Shown here piece by piece: positions 63,867 to 64,000 of a stretch of 64,000 nucleotides of DNA. This stretch comes from Microbacterium halimionae (lineage in GTDB: Bacteria > Actinomycetota > Actinomycetes > Actinomycetales > Microbacteriaceae), in contig NZ_JAAOZB010000001.1 of assembly GCF_011761265.1 (NCBI RefSeq), positions 186,001-250,000 of the forward strand, read 5' to 3'. Below the pieces are notes generated by a model. The model made no database searches and was not told the origin of the DNA. It saw only the letters and a program-made list of their open reading frames with translations. Every line of letters starts with the position of its first letter. Position 1 is the stretch's first letter. The position numbers were made by a program, and so were the translations under genes.

Positions 63867-64000
63867 GAGCGTCCTCTTAGTTCCAGGGTGCAGCACTTGA
63901 TTCCACCGCCGCCGAGCAGCAGCTCGGACAAATCAATGAGCACCGGGTTGTATCCGCGCTCGCGCAGTTGCGCTTCGAATCCCTTCGCGCGGGGGGAGAT
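63863..64000 (-). CDS. Dimethylargininase/amidinotransferase-family protein, only the 3' end in the window
   Basis: The minus-strand frame from the right edge gives 45 residues ending in LLLGGGGIKCCTLELRGRS. The GGGGIKCCTLEL segment, with its Cys, is the C-terminal active-site signature of the DDAH/arginine-deiminase-like family. The N-terminal part lies beyond the window. It overlaps rocD by four bases, a common actinobacterial pair for breaking down arginine or methylarginine to ornithine or citrulline. Confidence 0.75.
   Translation of the reverse strand: MSPRAKGFEAQLRERGYNPVLIDLSELLLGGGGIKCCTLELRGRS

Overview
The window is a high-GC actinobacterial chromosome segment with GTG and TTG starts, ATGA start/stop overlaps, LacI-regulated ABC sugar importers without a local ATPase, and frequent GGATGC/GCATCC words in coding DNA. 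I infer a plant-associated or soil member of the Microbacteriaceae; the sequence alone does not give genus or species. Almost the whole window is accessory carbohydrate metabolism. No rRNA, tRNA, CRISPR array, transposase or integrase was seen.

Layout. (1) 1-948: 3' part of an MFS exporter facing a TetR regulator. (2) 1808-14890: one long operon with a peptide/oligosaccharide-type ABC importer (including a permease-ATPase fusion), a GH3 beta-glucosidase, a beta-lactamase-fold hydrolase, a GH43 enzyme and a GH78 alpha-L-rhamnosidase. (3) 14992-18493, minus strand: a DUF1593 protein, a nucleoside-hydrolase-family protein and an aldo/keto reductase. (4) 18640-22301, minus strand: adhE and a FadR-type GntR regulator. 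(5) 22440-30926: an operon matching the D-apionate pathway, with an L-erythrulose kinase, RpiB-like and TIM-like tetrose-phosphate isomerases, 3-oxo-isoapionate decarboxylase (OiaC), D-apionate oxidoisomerase (ApnO), an SDR, D-apionate lactonase (ApnL) and a GH63/MGH-like glycosidase. (6) 30927-46908: a LacI regulator diverging from a ten-gene operon with a sugar ABC importer, an epimerase-like SDR, a second GH78, an Asp/Glu-racemase-fold protein, GH127, a RuBisCO-like protein, a DUF1537 kinase and a FAD/Fe-S glycolate/lactate-type dehydrogenase. (7) 46919-48580: a secreted GH18 chitinase. (8) 48929-55893: a LacI regulator and an L-rhamnose operon (mutarotase, isomerase, esterase-like hydrolase, aldolase-dehydrogenase fusion, kinase). 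(9) 55894-64000: OsmC protein, DUF1345 membrane protein, the transglutaminase/alpha-E/circularly permuted ATP-grasp trio, a membrane molybdopterin oxidoreductase, ornithine aminotransferase and the 3' end of a dimethylargininase-like gene.

How it fits together. Imported rhamnose- and apiose-containing plant oligosaccharides or glycosides would be cut in the cytoplasm, because none of the GH3, GH43, GH78, GH127 or MGH-like enzymes has a visible signal peptide. Rhamnose would go to dihydroxyacetone phosphate and lactate. Apiose would go through apionolactone and apionate to 3-oxo-isoapionate. From there the window appears to encode both known exits: OiaC to L-erythrulose and erythrose 4-phosphate, and OiaK plus a RuBisCO-like protein to 3-phosphoglycerate and glycolate, with a glycolate-oxidising type enzyme next door. 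A 16-nt sequence shared exactly by the apionate operon promoter and the nucleoside-hydrolase operon promoter ties those two operons together.

Intergenic DNA is rich in long perfect inverted repeats without U-tracts. One 20-nt palindrome-forming word occurs at two distant sites, which suggests an extragenic palindrome family.
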